From Bacteroides sp. 43_108 (GTDB taxonomy: Bacteria > Bacteroidota > Bacteroidia > Bacteroidales > Bacteroidaceae), in NCBI GenBank assembly GCA_001915545.1, contig MNQS01000132.1, positions 15,947 through 79,946 on the forward strand: DNA of 64,000 nucleotides, given 5' to 3'. Below, in pieces: positions 35,233 to 44,696 of this stretch (its first letter is position 1; each line of letters begins with the position of its first letter). The position numbers were made by a program, and so were the translations under genes. The notes beneath the pieces are model-generated. The model ran no database searches, was not told the DNA's origin, and saw only the letters and a list, made by a program, of their open reading frames with translations.

Positions 35233-37761
35233 TCATTGCACACTTTTTTTCAAAGAAGACAATATACGTTCCATTTCTTCTATGATTTCATTTACTGAAG
35301 CAGCATCTTCATCGTTCCAGACAGCATTACTGCGCTGTCCGTCAAGATTTTTAAGCAAAGGTACAATGCTGGAGCCTATAAGCGTGTAAGTAGGCAGAAG
35401 CTTATGAGCAAGAGCGCACAAAGCAGTCTTATCGCTATTTTGCAAAATATCTTTCATACGTTCCAGATGCTTTACCGTTTCGTCCGCAAAAGTGCCAAGA
35501 ATTTCACCGACAGCTTCGGCATCATCGCCGACAAAAGCTGTCAAGCCGGAAAAATCAAGATATCCGGTACTCTGCGGCGAATGTGGTTCTGACAGCTCTT
35601 CATCAACGGTGTTTTCTTGCTTTGATGTACCTGTATCTGCATTCAAAGCCCGAGCCATTGCATTTTCCAACTCGGCCTTGCTGTAAGGCTTTGACAAACA
35701 TGCCTTGAATCCGTGTCTGCAATAAGATTTTTCGTCCATATCACTGCGTGCGGTGAGAGCTATAGCTGCAGGCATTTTTTTGACATCAGTCATTCCGTGA
35801 AGTTTGTCAAGAAGTTCAAAACCGTTCATGGACGGCATTTGTATATCGGTCAACAGAATATCGTAGGATTCAGTTTTCAAAGCAGCGAAAACATCATCTG
35901 GGGCCATACATTTAGTAACAGTCCACCCGTTCGTTCCACAACAATCCTTATCGACTTCCTTGAGCATGGCTATTGTCAATTCAAGTTGTATTGCATCATC
36001 GTCAACAAGCAAGACATGCATATCTGAAGGAAAAGATGCATGCTGATGTTGTTCTACAAGTCTGCTATCTGCATGTCCCTGTTCAACCGGCAATTCAACC
36101 TCAAATGAAGAGCCACTGCCGATTTCGCTTGTCAAACTCAATTTGCCTCCCAGAAGTTCCACCAATTTGCGTGTTATAGACAATCCGAGTCCGAATCCTT
36201 CTTGCCCTTGAGCATTGCCTAGACGCATGAAGGCCTGAAATATTTTTTTCTGTTCTTCTTCACTCATTCCGCAACCGGTATCAGTGATTCTGATGAAAAG
36301 TCTATCACCAGACATGCCGACAAACAGTTCTACATATCCCTTCTGCGTAAACTTTATTGCATTGCCGAGTATATTTTCAACAATCTGTCTTATACGGAAT
36401 ACATCTCCACGACATATCACATCTTCTATACATGAAGAACGGAATTTCAACTCCAATCCTTTCTTGTCGGCTGAAGGACGGAAACAATCGACTATGCTTT
36501 CGCAAAGCCTGTAGGGCGAAAAACTTGAAATCTGCAGGTCGAGTTTTCCCGACTCCAAACGGTGATAGTCAAGCAACGCCTTGACAAGACTCAGCAGGTG
36601 GTTAGCAGAACTGCTTATGTTGTCAATATACATGACGAGCGATTGATCTGTCACTTTTGTTTTCAGCAGTTCAAGGTAGCCCAATATTGAACCTACCGGA
36701 GCCTTTATATCGTGAGTTATGGTAAGCATCAGCTGCTCTCTTGCAAAAAGCAGATTTTCGGCTTTTTCGCGCGCTTTCTCCAATTTTCGTCTGTACATGT
36801 TGGCACGACTTATGTCGCGCCAAACGATGGCAAAAAAGACAACAGCCAGAACTACTGCAAAGGAAGCTACGAGAGCGATGGCCTGAGCCGCATCGTGGCG
36901 CACTTGCTTCTCGCGCTCGGCTTCGCGTTCAGTAAGAAACTGTTCTTCTTCCTCTATATCAGAAAGAAGCTGGAAGACTTTCTGTCCTAAATCAATGCTC
37001 GAGTACCTCAACCTTGATTCCTGTTCGTTGATAAGACTGCGTCGGTGTTCTCTGGAACGCTTAACTTCTTCATTTATTCCACTTAATATATTTGCTAGAG
37101 TGTCTGCTGTATTGAACGTTTTTGATAGCGTATCGACAGAAACAACTTCTACGCTCTCTTTTATGTGAGTAGTATCTCTCTTTGGAGGCACGAACGCTTC
37201 TGCCAACCGGCGGAAGAAGCCTTTCTTTTTCTGCACCTTATACGTTTCCTCACGATGGACAATCTTTTTCTCAATCTTTGGAATTTCTACAGCCGAATCA
37301 TTTTTCTCAAGAAGCTGGCTTATACGCTTCTCATAGACATTCTCTACTTCGTTGTTCTTCATGGCAACCACAAGTCGGCGCATATTTTCCTTTTTCTGAA
37401 GAACAAGCGATGTCAACGTGTCAAGGCGCAGATGCTGCAAGGAGTCGTTTGAAAGCGAATCAAGAACAGCAATACACAATGATGCTTCGTCGAGCTTCAT
37501 CGCATAATTGCCATAGGCATTGCCGTAGCCCATACAGACAGCTTGTCCGACAGTCTCGGCTTCGTACATGATACTGACAAGATTATGCACAACATTGCGT
37601 CGGGCTGCAAATGTTTCCCCAGATGCCGACGCATTGCTCAATGAATGCATCTGGCCGTATATATAGTAAAGAGAACCTATTATCAAGGCAAGAAGCAACA
37701 TATAGCCTATTGCCAACTTTAAGAGAGTATAAAACCGTTTCATATTTTCAAAAAAAGACAT
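35233..37761 (-). CDS. Hybrid sensor histidine kinase with receiver and HPt domains
   Basis: An 842-residue membrane kinase. The start at 37761 puts a transmembrane helix at about 15-37 (LAIGYMLLLALIIGSLYYI). A ~260-residue periplasmic sensor follows, with low complexity and many coiled-coil-like stretches, then a second helix (AIALVASFAVVLAVVFFAIVW). The kinase core has the H-box TITHDIKAPVGS with phospho-His, N-box NILGNAIKFTQ, and G-boxes DTGCGMSEEE and GFGLGLSI. The receiver domain (MHVLLVDDD ... LLTDIQMPSMNG) and a C-terminal HPt domain with the phospho-His motif ALAHKLLPTY complete a full phosphorelay in one chain. Output is presumably Asp52 of the adjacent NtrC-type regulator. Confidence 0.93.
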   Translation of the reverse strand: MSFFENMKRFYTLLKLAIGYMLLLALIIGSLYYIYGQMHSLSNASASGETFAARRNVVHNLVSIMYEAETVGQAVCMGYGNAYGNYAMKLDEASLCIAVLDSLSNDSLQHLRLDTLTSLVLQKKENMRRLVVAMKNNEVENVYEKRISQLLEKNDSAVEIPKIEKKIVHREETYKVQKKKGFFRRLAEAFVPPKRDTTHIKESVEVVSVDTLSKTFNTADTLANILSGINEEVKRSREHRRSLINEQESRLRYSSIDLGQKVFQLLSDIEEEEQFLTEREAEREKQVRHDAAQAIALVASFAVVLAVVFFAIVWRDISRANMYRRKLEKAREKAENLLFAREQLMLTITHDIKAPVGSILGYLELLKTKVTDQSLVMYIDNISSSANHLLSLVKALLDYHRLESGKLDLQISSFSPYRLCESIVDCFRPSADKKGLELKFRSSCIEDVICRGDVFRIRQIVENILGNAIKFTQKGYVELFVGMSGDRLFIRITDTGCGMSEEEQKKIFQAFMRLGNAQGQEGFGLGLSITRKLVELLGGKLSLTSEIGSGSSFEVELPVEQGHADSRLVEQHQHASFPSDMHVLLVDDDAIQLELTIAMLKEVDKDCCGTNGWTVTKCMAPDDVFAALKTESYDILLTDIQMPSMNGFELLDKLHGMTDVKKMPAAIALTARSDMDEKSYCRHGFKACLSKPYSKAELENAMARALNADTGTSKQENTVDEELSEPHSPQSTGYLDFSGLTAFVGDDAEAVGEILGTFADETVKHLERMKDILQNSDKTALCALAHKLLPTYTLIGSSIVPLLKNLDGQRSNAVWNDEDAASVNEIIEEMERILSSLKKSVQ

Positions 37762-38068
37762 TACAGCGCAACAGCTGTTGTATTTTGGTAAAGATAGCAC
37801 AAATAGTCCAATAGAAGTGTCACAAAAAATCATAAAGGACAAAAAAGGATGAATCAGCAAATAGCCATTACATTGATGCCGTGCGTTTGCAAACTGAATC
37901 AAGCATCAACTGACAAAGAACGCAGAGGCAACTTGCATATATCATGCTTTCTTACGAAATTAGCACAATTATTCTTAAAGTGAGAGAAATGCTGTTCAAC
38001 AAGCAACAGAATAACAGCATTTGCGCTTATCAAAACAAACTTATTGAACTATAATTTCAGGATCCACC
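37762..38068. other. Divergent intergenic region between the kinase and EamA genes
   Basis: About 307 bases separate two divergent starts. No clean Bacteroidetes promoter, terminator or repeat was found; each gene should have its promoter here. Confidence 0.5.
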
Positions 38069-38992
38069 ATGATTTCAAGCAATGTTAAAGGCTACATTTT
38101 TGGCCTTACTACGTCAATCACATTCGGATTGATACCACTCTTCACACTGCCACTGATGAACAACGGCATGACCTTCGGTTCCATTCTCCTTTACAGATTT
38201 CTCTTTGCCTCAATTGCACTGGGAATAATGATGAAAATCAAAAAAGAGAAATTTGCCATCAACAAAAGCGAAATTGCATTCCTTATACTGCTAGGACTGC
38301 TGTACACAGGCTCCGCAATGTTTCTGTTTATGGGGTATGGCCTTATGGGAGCAGGAATTGCAACAACCATACATTTCACATATCCGGTGTTCGTAACACT
38401 GATAATGTTGTCATTCTTCAAGGAGAAGCCTACTTGGGTTACATGGCTGGCAATAATTCTGGCTGTATTGGGCGTTGCCAAACTGTCTATTAAAGGCGAA
38501 GGCATGCATGTTGACGTATACGGTATATTCATCGTTGTCATATCTGCAATATGTTATGCCGCATACATTACCATTGTCAATAAATCACGTATGAAAAACA
38601 TGGGAAGCCGCAAACTGGCATTCTATGTTTTCATAGTCAGCACTATTCTATTTGCAATAAAAGGAGGATACGAAGGTGAAATACAAAGCATACCAGATCC
38701 TATGTCGGTAACCAATCTTATACTTCTGGCTATTGTACCTACTGTCGTGTCGAATATAACCCTAGTTATGGCTGTAAGGAACATCGGAGGAACAAAAACT
38801 TCCATATTGGGTGCCATGGAACCCGTAACGGCTGTATTCATCGGAGCATTCATATTTGGAGAAAAAATTACCATGGGGGATATTGCAGGTATTGCAATGA
38901 TACTTATTGCCGTAACAATGATTATAATGACAAATACAATAAAGAATTCTATAAGCAATGTTGTAAAAAGAATCCGTCCGCGCCATGCGTGA
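38069..38992 (+). CDS. EamA-family (DMT) transporter
   Basis: A 307-residue inner-membrane protein of the drug/metabolite transporter group with about ten helices. The two EamA repeats are at roughly 7-140 (LTTSITFGLIPLFTLPLM ... FVTLIMLSFFKEKPT) and 150-290 (GIFIVVISAICYAAYITIV ... LGAMEPVTAVFIGAFIFGEK). The substrate cannot be read from the sequence. Divergent from the kinase gene and convergent with the PepSY gene. Confidence 0.92.
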   Translation: MISSNVKGYIFGLTTSITFGLIPLFTLPLMNNGMTFGSILLYRFLFASIALGIMMKIKKEKFAINKSEIAFLILLGLLYTGSAMFLFMGYGLMGAGIATTIHFTYPVFVTLIMLSFFKEKPTWVTWLAIILAVLGVAKLSIKGEGMHVDVYGIFIVVISAICYAAYITIVNKSRMKNMGSRKLAFYVFIVSTILFAIKGGYEGEIQSIPDPMSVTNLILLAIVPTVVSNITLVMAVRNIGGTKTSILGAMEPVTAVFIGAFIFGEKITMGDIAGIAMILIAVTMIIMTNTIKNSISNVVKRIRPRHA

Positions 38993-39017
38993 ACAGATTC
39001 TTTCATATCCTATAACT

Positions 39018-40130
39018 TTACTTATTTTGCGTCGCTCTACGAGTGCGCCTTATGTAGAGGACATAACCTGACACGACAAGGTACACGCCTCCGATGCATG
39101 CCAGCAGATACAAAAATTTAACCAATATGCCACCCCAAAGACCTGTATGGATTATAAACGCATATCCCATAATTTTACTCGAGGCTGGTTGTTGTGAATA
39201 ATACTGAATGCCTACCACATGTCCATCCTTATCAAAATTATATGTGTCAGAGGCGCGCTGATGATGCGAAGCCGTCTTCACAGAAGCTTTATCACCTGAA
39301 ATAGAAATAGACTGGTACGCCGGTTCTATTATACTAATCTCAGCAACAACCCTAGACCATCTACTATAATCGACGCTTCTATTCTTTCGGGCATCACTTC
39401 TATACCGCTTTTCCAACTGATTATGGTTATTTCGTTCCCTTGCCTGCATTTCTGTTCCAAAGATTTTGGCAACACCCGACCTGTACCAAGAGAAAGTCCA
39501 CATAGGGCCTGTAGCAGCCATAAGAAGCAGAAATACTACGCAATAAACACCTAGAGCACGATGGGACGTGAACCATAGCAGAAAAGCATCACGTCCACGC
39601 CTGATTGATAGAACACTTTTTATATTGCGGAAAGACTTTGGCAAGGAAACAGCAATACCGCTTATTAAAATGACAATAAGGAACAACGTCGATATTCCCA
39701 TAATTATGCGACCAATACCTCGCAAATCACCGCCCAAAAGCAACCATCTGTGCAAACCTCGTACAGACGTGAAGAATCCTCCCATAGGTTGCTCGCTACC
39801 AGTAATTTCTGCCGTATATGGATTGATAGTGTAGTAAATTCCTTTTTTACCAGAAATACCAAAACCGACAGTTCGGGATGAATCGGCATAATAGGTAACT
39901 GATTCAAGCGAGTGACCAAACGACAAGGCTTGTCTCTCCACACAACGCGCCAAACTGTCCAATGGAATCCTCTCCTTCCTAAACTCGGAAACTTCATAAA
40001 AACTAGGATTTACTATAGACTGAATCTCTTGCTGAAAAACCAAAACAGCCCCAGTCAAACATAAAATAACAATAAAAACACCGGCTGGCAAGGACAACCA
40101 TAGATGTAATGACTTAAACAATCTTTTCAT
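39018..40130 (-). CDS. PepSY-associated membrane protein
   Basis: A 370-residue inner-membrane protein. The first helix LHLWLSLPAGVFIVILCLTG and the motif GAVLVFQQEI belong to the PepSY_TM family; the second PepSY-like part contains ITGSEQPMGGFFTSVRGLHRWLL with the conserved HRW motif, and helices at about 150-170, 205-225 and 340-365. Members often assist siderophore or heme uptake by reducing iron or anchoring a reductase. No TonB receptor is next to it. The start at 40130 is chosen over an upstream TTG because GGAG precedes it. Confidence 0.88.
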   Translation of the reverse strand: MKRLFKSLHLWLSLPAGVFIVILCLTGAVLVFQQEIQSIVNPSFYEVSEFRKERIPLDSLARCVERQALSFGHSLESVTYYADSSRTVGFGISGKKGIYYTINPYTAEITGSEQPMGGFFTSVRGLHRWLLLGGDLRGIGRIIMGISTLFLIVILISGIAVSLPKSFRNIKSVLSIRRGRDAFLLWFTSHRALGVYCVVFLLLMAATGPMWTFSWYRSGVAKIFGTEMQARERNNHNQLEKRYRSDARKNRSVDYSRWSRVVAEISIIEPAYQSISISGDKASVKTASHHQRASDTYNFDKDGHVVGIQYYSQQPASSKIMGYAFIIHTGLWGGILVKFLYLLACIGGVYLVVSGYVLYIRRTRRATQNK

Positions 40131-40139
40131 ATACTCCAA

Positions 40140-40373
40140 AAATTTAAATCAAGCATCCAACCTCCCAACATGGTTCGTGAACATATCTAAATAGTACGCA
40201 TTTGTCAACTGAATATAAATTCTGACAACGCATGCTGAAAGGCAAAACAACCACTATTAGGTATATGCAAAGGTATTAAGCAAAAACTACCTGTACAATA
40301 ACCATATTTGGGTAAAAAAATACACAATAAACGAGACTATTGATACTAACATTTAGGTATGATAGGAGTTAAG
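40140..40373. other. Non-coding stretch upstream of the PepSY gene
   Basis: An AT-rich intergenic stretch (39% of the 397-bp gap up to rplQ is covered by the hairpin and terminator listed separately). No gene or clear promoter is visible. Confidence 0.45.
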
Positions 40374-40406
40374 ATACTGTTTCAAAAAGTGTGTCAGAAA
40401 CAGTAT
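40374..40406. other. Hairpin of unknown role
   Basis: ATACTGTTTC (40374-40383) and GAAACAGTAT (40397-40406) form a perfect 10-bp stem around a 13-base loop, flanked by two GGAGTTAA repeats. No T-run follows in either direction. Confidence 0.55.
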
Positions 40407-40468
40407 CGGAGTTAATAAAGAAGCATACTGTTAAAACTAATTCAACATATAAATCAAAGTTGTGAAAA

Positions 40469-40505
40469 CAAAAAAAATGGGACACGACTTTAAGCGCATC
40501 CCACT
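40469..40505 (-). terminator. Terminator of the ribosomal supercluster
   Basis: On the minus strand AGTGGGATGCG pairs with CGTGTCCCATT, followed by TTTTTTGTTTTC, 23 bp past the rplQ stop. It ends the long ribosomal transcript. Confidence 0.85.
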
Positions 40506-40527
40506 TTGTTATAAGATAAGATCTGAA

Positions 40528-41016
40528 TTATTCAGCCTTCTCTGCTTCCTCTGCAACTGGTGCTGCTTCAGTAGCAGGAGCAGCTTCTGATGCAGGAGCT
40601 GAAGACTTTCTAGATCTACGTGTACGAGTCTTCTTAACTTCAGCCTTGGCCATGTTCTCGTCGAAGTCTACAAGCTCGATGAAAGCCATTGGCGAATCAT
40701 CAGAAGCACGACGACCAAGCTTAATGATACGAGTGTAACCACCTGGACGGTCAGCAACCTTGTTAGAAATTGTACCGAAGAGCTCAGTAACAGCATACTT
40801 ATTCTGCAAGTAGCTGAATACTACACGGCGTGATGCAGTTGTGTCTTCTTTTGACTTTGTGATCAATGGCTCAACATACTTGCGAAGAGCCTTTGCCTTT
40901 GGAAGAGTCGTTGTGATTCTCTTGTGGAAAATCAAAGATATAGCCATGTTTGACAACAAAGCTGCTCTGTGAGAAGCCTTACGACCCAGATGATTGAATT
41001 TCTTATTGTGTCTCAT
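40528..41016 (-). CDS. rplQ: 50S ribosomal protein L17
   Basis: A 162-residue bacterial L17. The N-terminal [20 protein letters not shown] and the [18 protein letters not shown] end of the domain are typical. A Glu/Ala/Pro-rich tail of about 35 residues follows ([18 protein letters not shown]), absent from E. coli and common in Bacteroidetes. It is the last gene of the supercluster and lies three bases past rpoA. Confidence 0.97.
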   Translation of the reverse strand: MRHNKKFNHLGRKASHRAALLSNMAISLIFHKRITTTLPKAKALRKYVEPLITKSKEDTTASRRVVFSYLQNKYAVTELFGTISNKVADRPGGYTRIIKLGRRASDDSPMAFIELVDFDENMAKAEVKKTRTRRSRKSSAPASEAAPATEAAPVAEEAEKAE

Positions 41017-41019
41017 CGT

Positions 41020-42012
41020 TTAATCTTTGTCTAATTTATACTTAGAAATATCAGTTCCGAACGACAGATTCAGGCTCTCCAACAAATCGTCAAGCTCTGT
41101 GAGTGACTTTTTACCGAAGTTACGGAACTTAAGCAAATCAGTTTTGTTAAATTGTACCAAATCTCCAAGAGTCTCCACATCAGCGGCCTTCAAGCAATTG
41201 AGGGCACGCACTGAGAGATCCATATCAACCAATTTTGTCTTAAGCAACTGACGCATACGCAATACTTCCTCATCAAATTCCTCATTACCATCGAGATCGT
41301 TGTTCTCAAGAGTAATCTTCTCATCAGAGAACAGCATGAAATGATAAATAAGAATCTTAGCTGCCTCTTTGAGGGCATCTTTTGGATGAATAGAACCATC
41401 AGTTGTAATCTCAAGAACCAACTTCTCATAGTCAGTCTTCTGCTGTACTCGATAGTTCTCAACTGCGAACTTGACGTTACGTATCGGAGTATAAATTGAG
41501 TCAATTGCAATCTCGTTTATGTCCTTGCAGTATTCACGATTCTCATCAGAAGGAACATATCCGCGACCTTTATTGATGCTCAACTCAATCTCCAAAGTTG
41601 CTTTAGGATCTAAATGACAAATTACCAAATCAGGATTTAACACTCCAAATCCACTGAGATACTTATTGATATCTCCTGCCTTGAACTCACTAGAATTCTC
41701 AACAGTGATAGTTACCTTTTCACTATCGGAATCGTCTACAATTTGTTTGAATCTCACCTGCTTGAGATTCAAGATAATGTTAGTTACATCCTCCTTAACT
41801 CCTGGTATTGTAGAAAACTCATGCTCAACACCTGTAATGCGAATAGTGTTGATAGCAAAGCCCTCAAGTGAAGAAAGTAGGATGCGTCGAAGAGAATTAC
41901 CAATAGTAATACCAAAGCCAGGCTCCAAAGGACGGAATTCGAACTTTCCGAACTTGTCGTCGGCCTCCAACATTATCACTTTTTCAGGTTTTTGAAATGC
42001 TAATACCGCCAT
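41020..42012 (-). CDS. rpoA: RNA polymerase subunit alpha
   Basis: A 330-residue alpha subunit. The N-terminal domain shows [20 protein letters not shown], which dimerises and nucleates core assembly; the C-terminal domain shows [19 protein letters not shown] and [16 protein letters not shown], which contacts UP elements and activators. A family-typical acidic linker ([12 protein letters not shown]) joins them. It lies nine bases past rpsD and three before rplQ, in the usual alpha-operon order. Confidence 0.99.
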   Translation of the reverse strand: MAVLAFQKPEKVIMLEADDKFGKFEFRPLEPGFGITIGNSLRRILLSSLEGFAINTIRITGVEHEFSTIPGVKEDVTNIILNLKQVRFKQIVDDSDSEKVTITVENSSEFKAGDINKYLSGFGVLNPDLVICHLDPKATLEIELSINKGRGYVPSDENREYCKDINEIAIDSIYTPIRNVKFAVENYRVQQKTDYEKLVLEITTDGSIHPKDALKEAAKILIYHFMLFSDEKITLENNDLDGNEEFDEEVLRMRQLLKTKLVDMDLSVRALNCLKAADVETLGDLVQFNKTDLLKFRNFGKKSLTELDDLLESLNLSFGTDISKYKLDKD

Positions 42013-42021
42013 TGTTAATTT

Positions 42022-42627
42022 TTATTTAGAGTACAACTCGACAATCATTTGCTCCTTAATATTCTCAGGAATATCTTCACGCTCTGGCAAGTGCAAAAGT
42101 TTTCCGCCCTTCACATTCTCATCCCACTCGATCCATGGGTATTTGCTGTGATTGAATCCAGCCAATGCATTTGCTATAACCTCCAAAGATTTTGACTTCT
42201 CACGTACAGCAACAATCTGACCAGGCTTAACTGAATAAGAAGGAATGTTTACAACATTACCGTCAACAGTGATGTGGCGGTGACTAACCAACTGTCGAGC
42301 AGCGGCGCGTGTAGGTGCTATGCCGAGACGATATACCATATTGTCCAGACGAGCCTCAAGGCTCTGCAAAAGAACAACACCTGTTACACCTGGTGCAGAA
42401 GCAGCCTTCTCAAACAAATTGCGGAACTGCTTTTCGAGAACACCGTAAGTATACTTAGCTTTCTGCTTTTCAGCCAACATGAGACCGTATTCAGAAGACT
42501 TCTTTCTTCTGTTGTTACCATGCTGTCCTGCAGGATAGTTTCTCTTTGACAATACTTTATCTGGTCCAAAAATAGCCTCTCCGAAACGACGAGAAATTCT
42601 TGACTTTGGTCCAATATATCTAGCCAT
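42022..42627 (-). CDS. rpsD: 30S ribosomal protein S4
   Basis: A 201-residue primary 16S rRNA-binding protein. It begins [20 protein letters not shown], has the S4 RNA-binding segment [20 protein letters not shown] and the [20 protein letters not shown] loop. In many bacteria S4 represses its own operon. A 103-bp gap to rpsK upstream is longer than most gaps here and could hold such a site, but no pseudoknot was recognised. Confidence 0.98.
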   Translation of the reverse strand: MARYIGPKSRISRRFGEAIFGPDKVLSKRNYPAGQHGNNRRKKSSEYGLMLAEKQKAKYTYGVLEKQFRNLFEKAASAPGVTGVVLLQSLEARLDNMVYRLGIAPTRAAARQLVSHRHITVDGNVVNIPSYSVKPGQIVAVREKSKSLEVIANALAGFNHSKYPWIEWDENVKGGKLLHLPEREDIPENIKEQMIVELYSK

Positions 42628-42730
42628 ATATATTCTGGTTTTTGTATAAACTCCTCTTTAGGCAGCCGCTACTGCAGAAAGGAAAGATGCAGTCATAAAA
42701 ACTAAAAAGGAATTCACGATTGATTAATTA

Positions 42731-43120
42731 TTAAACTCTTCTTCTCTTTGGTGGACGGCATCCGTTGTGTGGAAGCGGAGTAACATCTACAATCTCAGTT
42801 ATCTCAATACCTACACCATGTACACCACGTATAGCAGACTCACGTCCGTTACCTGGTCCTTTAACATAGGCAACAACCTTTCTCAGACCAAGGTCATATG
42901 CAACCTTTGCACAGTCCTGTGCTGCCATCTGTGCTGCATAAGGAGTGTTCTTCTTTGAACCTCTGAATCCCATCTTACCAGCTGACGACCACGAAATGAC
43001 CTGACCTTCGCTATTTGCCAAGCTGACAATGATATTATTGAATGACGAGTGAACGTGCAACTGTCCCTGTGCGTCAACCTTGACATTTCTTTTCTTTGCT
43101 GAAGTTGTTTTCTTAGCCAT
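42731..43120 (-). CDS. rpsK: 30S ribosomal protein S11
   Basis: A 129-residue S11 of the 30S platform. It shows the N-terminal basic stretch [14 protein letters not shown], the [19 protein letters not shown] strand, [19 protein letters not shown] and the C-terminal [15 protein letters not shown]. It is nine bases past rpsM. Confidence 0.99.
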   Translation of the reverse strand: MAKKTTSAKKRNVKVDAQGQLHVHSSFNNIIVSLANSEGQVISWSSAGKMGFRGSKKNTPYAAQMAAQDCAKVAYDLGLRKVVAYVKGPGNGRESAIRGVHGVGIEITEIVDVTPLPHNGCRPPKRRRV

Positions 43121-43129
43121 AATCTATAA

Positions 43130-43510
43130 TTATTTAGTAGCCTTTTTCTTGTTTGCAACAGTTTTCTTCTTTCCCTTACGAGTACGTGCATTGTTCTTGG
43201 TGCTCTGTCCACGAACAGGAAGGCCCAAACGATGACGTATACCGCGGTAGCATCCGATATCCATCAATCTCTTGATGTTGAGCTGAATTTCAGAACGAAG
43301 ATCACCTTCAACCTTGTAGCCGGCAGCAATTACTTCACGTATTTTTCCGGCCTGCTCGTCATTCCAGTCCTTAACCTTAATATCTTTGTCAACGCCAGCC
43401 TTTTCCAAGATCTTAGCAGCGCTGCTGCGTCCGATACCAAAAATGTATGTCAACGCAATCTCACCTCTTTTGTTCTGCGGGAGGTCTACACCTACAATTC
43501 TTATTGCCAT
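43130..43510 (-). CDS. rpsM: 30S ribosomal protein S13
   Basis: A 126-residue S13 of the head, contacting the P-site tRNA through its tail. It has [39 protein letters not shown] and the [20 protein letters not shown] segment [21 protein letters not shown] lysine-rich end ([13 protein letters not shown]) closes it. rpmJ precedes it by 32 bp. Confidence 0.98.
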   Translation of the reverse strand: MAIRIVGVDLPQNKRGEIALTYIFGIGRSSAAKILEKAGVDKDIKVKDWNDEQAGKIREVIAAGYKVEGDLRSEIQLNIKRLMDIGCYRGIRHRLGLPVRGQSTKNNARTRKGKKKTVANKKKATK

Positions 43511-43542
43511 ATTATTATCAATTTCTAATTCCTACAAAAGAA

Positions 43543-43659
43543 TTAACCCTGACGCATTTTGTACTTTGGGTTCTTCTTATTAATAACAAATAAACGTCCC
43601 TTACGTCTTACTATAACGCAATCAGGAGTACGCTTCTTCAATGATGCTTTGGTTTTCAT
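43543..43659 (-). CDS. rpmJ: 50S ribosomal protein L36 (zinc-free form)
   Basis: A 38-residue protein, [20 protein letters not shown] and so on to YKMRQG. Only one cysteine remains (residue 14), whereas zinc-type L36 has a C-x2-C-x12-C-x4-H set, so this is the zinc-independent variant. It lies between infA and rpsM. Confidence 0.97.
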   Translation of the reverse strand: MKTKASLKKRTPDCVIVRRKGRLFVINKKNPKYKMRQG

Positions 43660-43668
43660 ATATTTTCT

Positions 43669-43887
43669 TTATTTATATCTGAATACTATCCGTCCCTTAG
43701 AAAGATCATAAGGAGACATCTCTACTCTTATTTTATCTCCAGGAAGAATCTTGATGTAATGCATTCTCATCTTACCGGAAATATGAGCAGTAATCTCATG
43801 CCCATTCTCAAGTTCTACTCGGAACATCGCATTGGACAATGATTCAACTATTGTTCCATCTTGTTCTATTGCAGCTTGCTTAGCCAT
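43669..43887 (-). CDS. infA: Translation initiation factor IF-1
   Basis: A 72-residue OB-fold factor that binds the 30S A site. The start at 43887 gives [15 protein letters not shown] and the canonical 72-residue length; [20 protein letters not shown] and GRIVFRYK are diagnostic. It lies two bases after the end of map. Confidence 0.98.
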   Translation of the reverse strand: MAKQAAIEQDGTIVESLSNAMFRVELENGHEITAHISGKMRMHYIKILPGDKIRVEMSPYDLSKGRIVFRYK

Positions 43888-43889
43888 AA

Positions 43890-44694
43890 TCAAAATGCTT
43901 TATATCCTAATACTTTTTCAACTTCTTCAAATGATGACAAAATATCGGCTTTACCCTTGCGCACAGCAATCGTATGTTCAAAGTGTGCGGCAGGCATACC
44001 GTCGGAAGTAACAATGCCCCACCTATCGCTCTGCATCCTTATATTTCTTGAACCCATAGTAATCATCGGTTCAATTGCAATGCAAAGACCAGGTTTAAGC
44101 ATCTTGCCTGTACCTCTGACTCCATAATTCGGAACCTGAGGCTCCTCATGCATCTCACGTCCGATGCCGTGACCGACAAACTCTCGTACGACTCCGTATC
44201 CGTGAGCTTCGCAATGCTGCTGAACTGCATAAGAAATGTCACCTATGCGATGACCTGCAACAGCCTGTTCAATTGCGAGGTAAAGAGATTCCTTTGTGAC
44301 ATTCAAAAGCTTCTTGACATCATCCGAAATCTCACCGACTGCAAATGTGTAGCAAGAATCTCCGTTAAATCCGTCAAGCAAGGTTCCACAGTCTATAGAA
44401 ACAATGTCACCATCCCTAAGCGGTATGTCATTAGGAATTCCGTGCACGACCTGTTCGTTGACAGAAGCACAAATGCTTGCAGGGAAAGGCGACCTTCAAA
44501 GGATTAGGAAAACCTTTGAAGGTCGGTTCAGCACCATTATCCCTAATAAATTCCTCTGCCACCTTATCAAGCTCTCTGGTTGTAACACCCGGCTTAATGA
44601 TCTTAGCCAATTCGGCCAGTGTTTTTCCGACCAAGAGATTTGCTCTTCTGAGCAACTCTATCTCATCATCAGTTTTAAGATATATCATTCCCAT
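43890..44694 (-). pseudogene. map: Methionine aminopeptidase, frameshifted
   Basis: Removes N-terminal Met from new proteins. Two frames together make one type-I enzyme: an N-terminal part (44694 to about 44510, MGMIYLKTDDEIELLRRANL ... NGAEPTFKGFPNP) and a C-terminal part (about 44510-43890) that resumes at PFPASICASVNEQVVHGIPN. The C-part retains metal ligands in VSIDCG, VGHGIGREMHEEP and IAIEPM. One extra base lies between GFPNP and PFPAS, exactly inside a perfect 13-bp inverted repeat. The gene sits between secY and infA as in other Bacteroidetes. It is either mutated, mis-sequenced or recoded. Confidence 0.85.
44490..44525. repeat. Perfect 13-bp inverted repeat within map
   Basis: CGACCTTCAAAGG (44490-44502) and CCTTTGAAGGTCG (44513-44525) are perfectly complementary, with ten bases between. 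The map reading frame changes within it. Confidence 0.9.
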
Positions 44695-44696
44695 TA

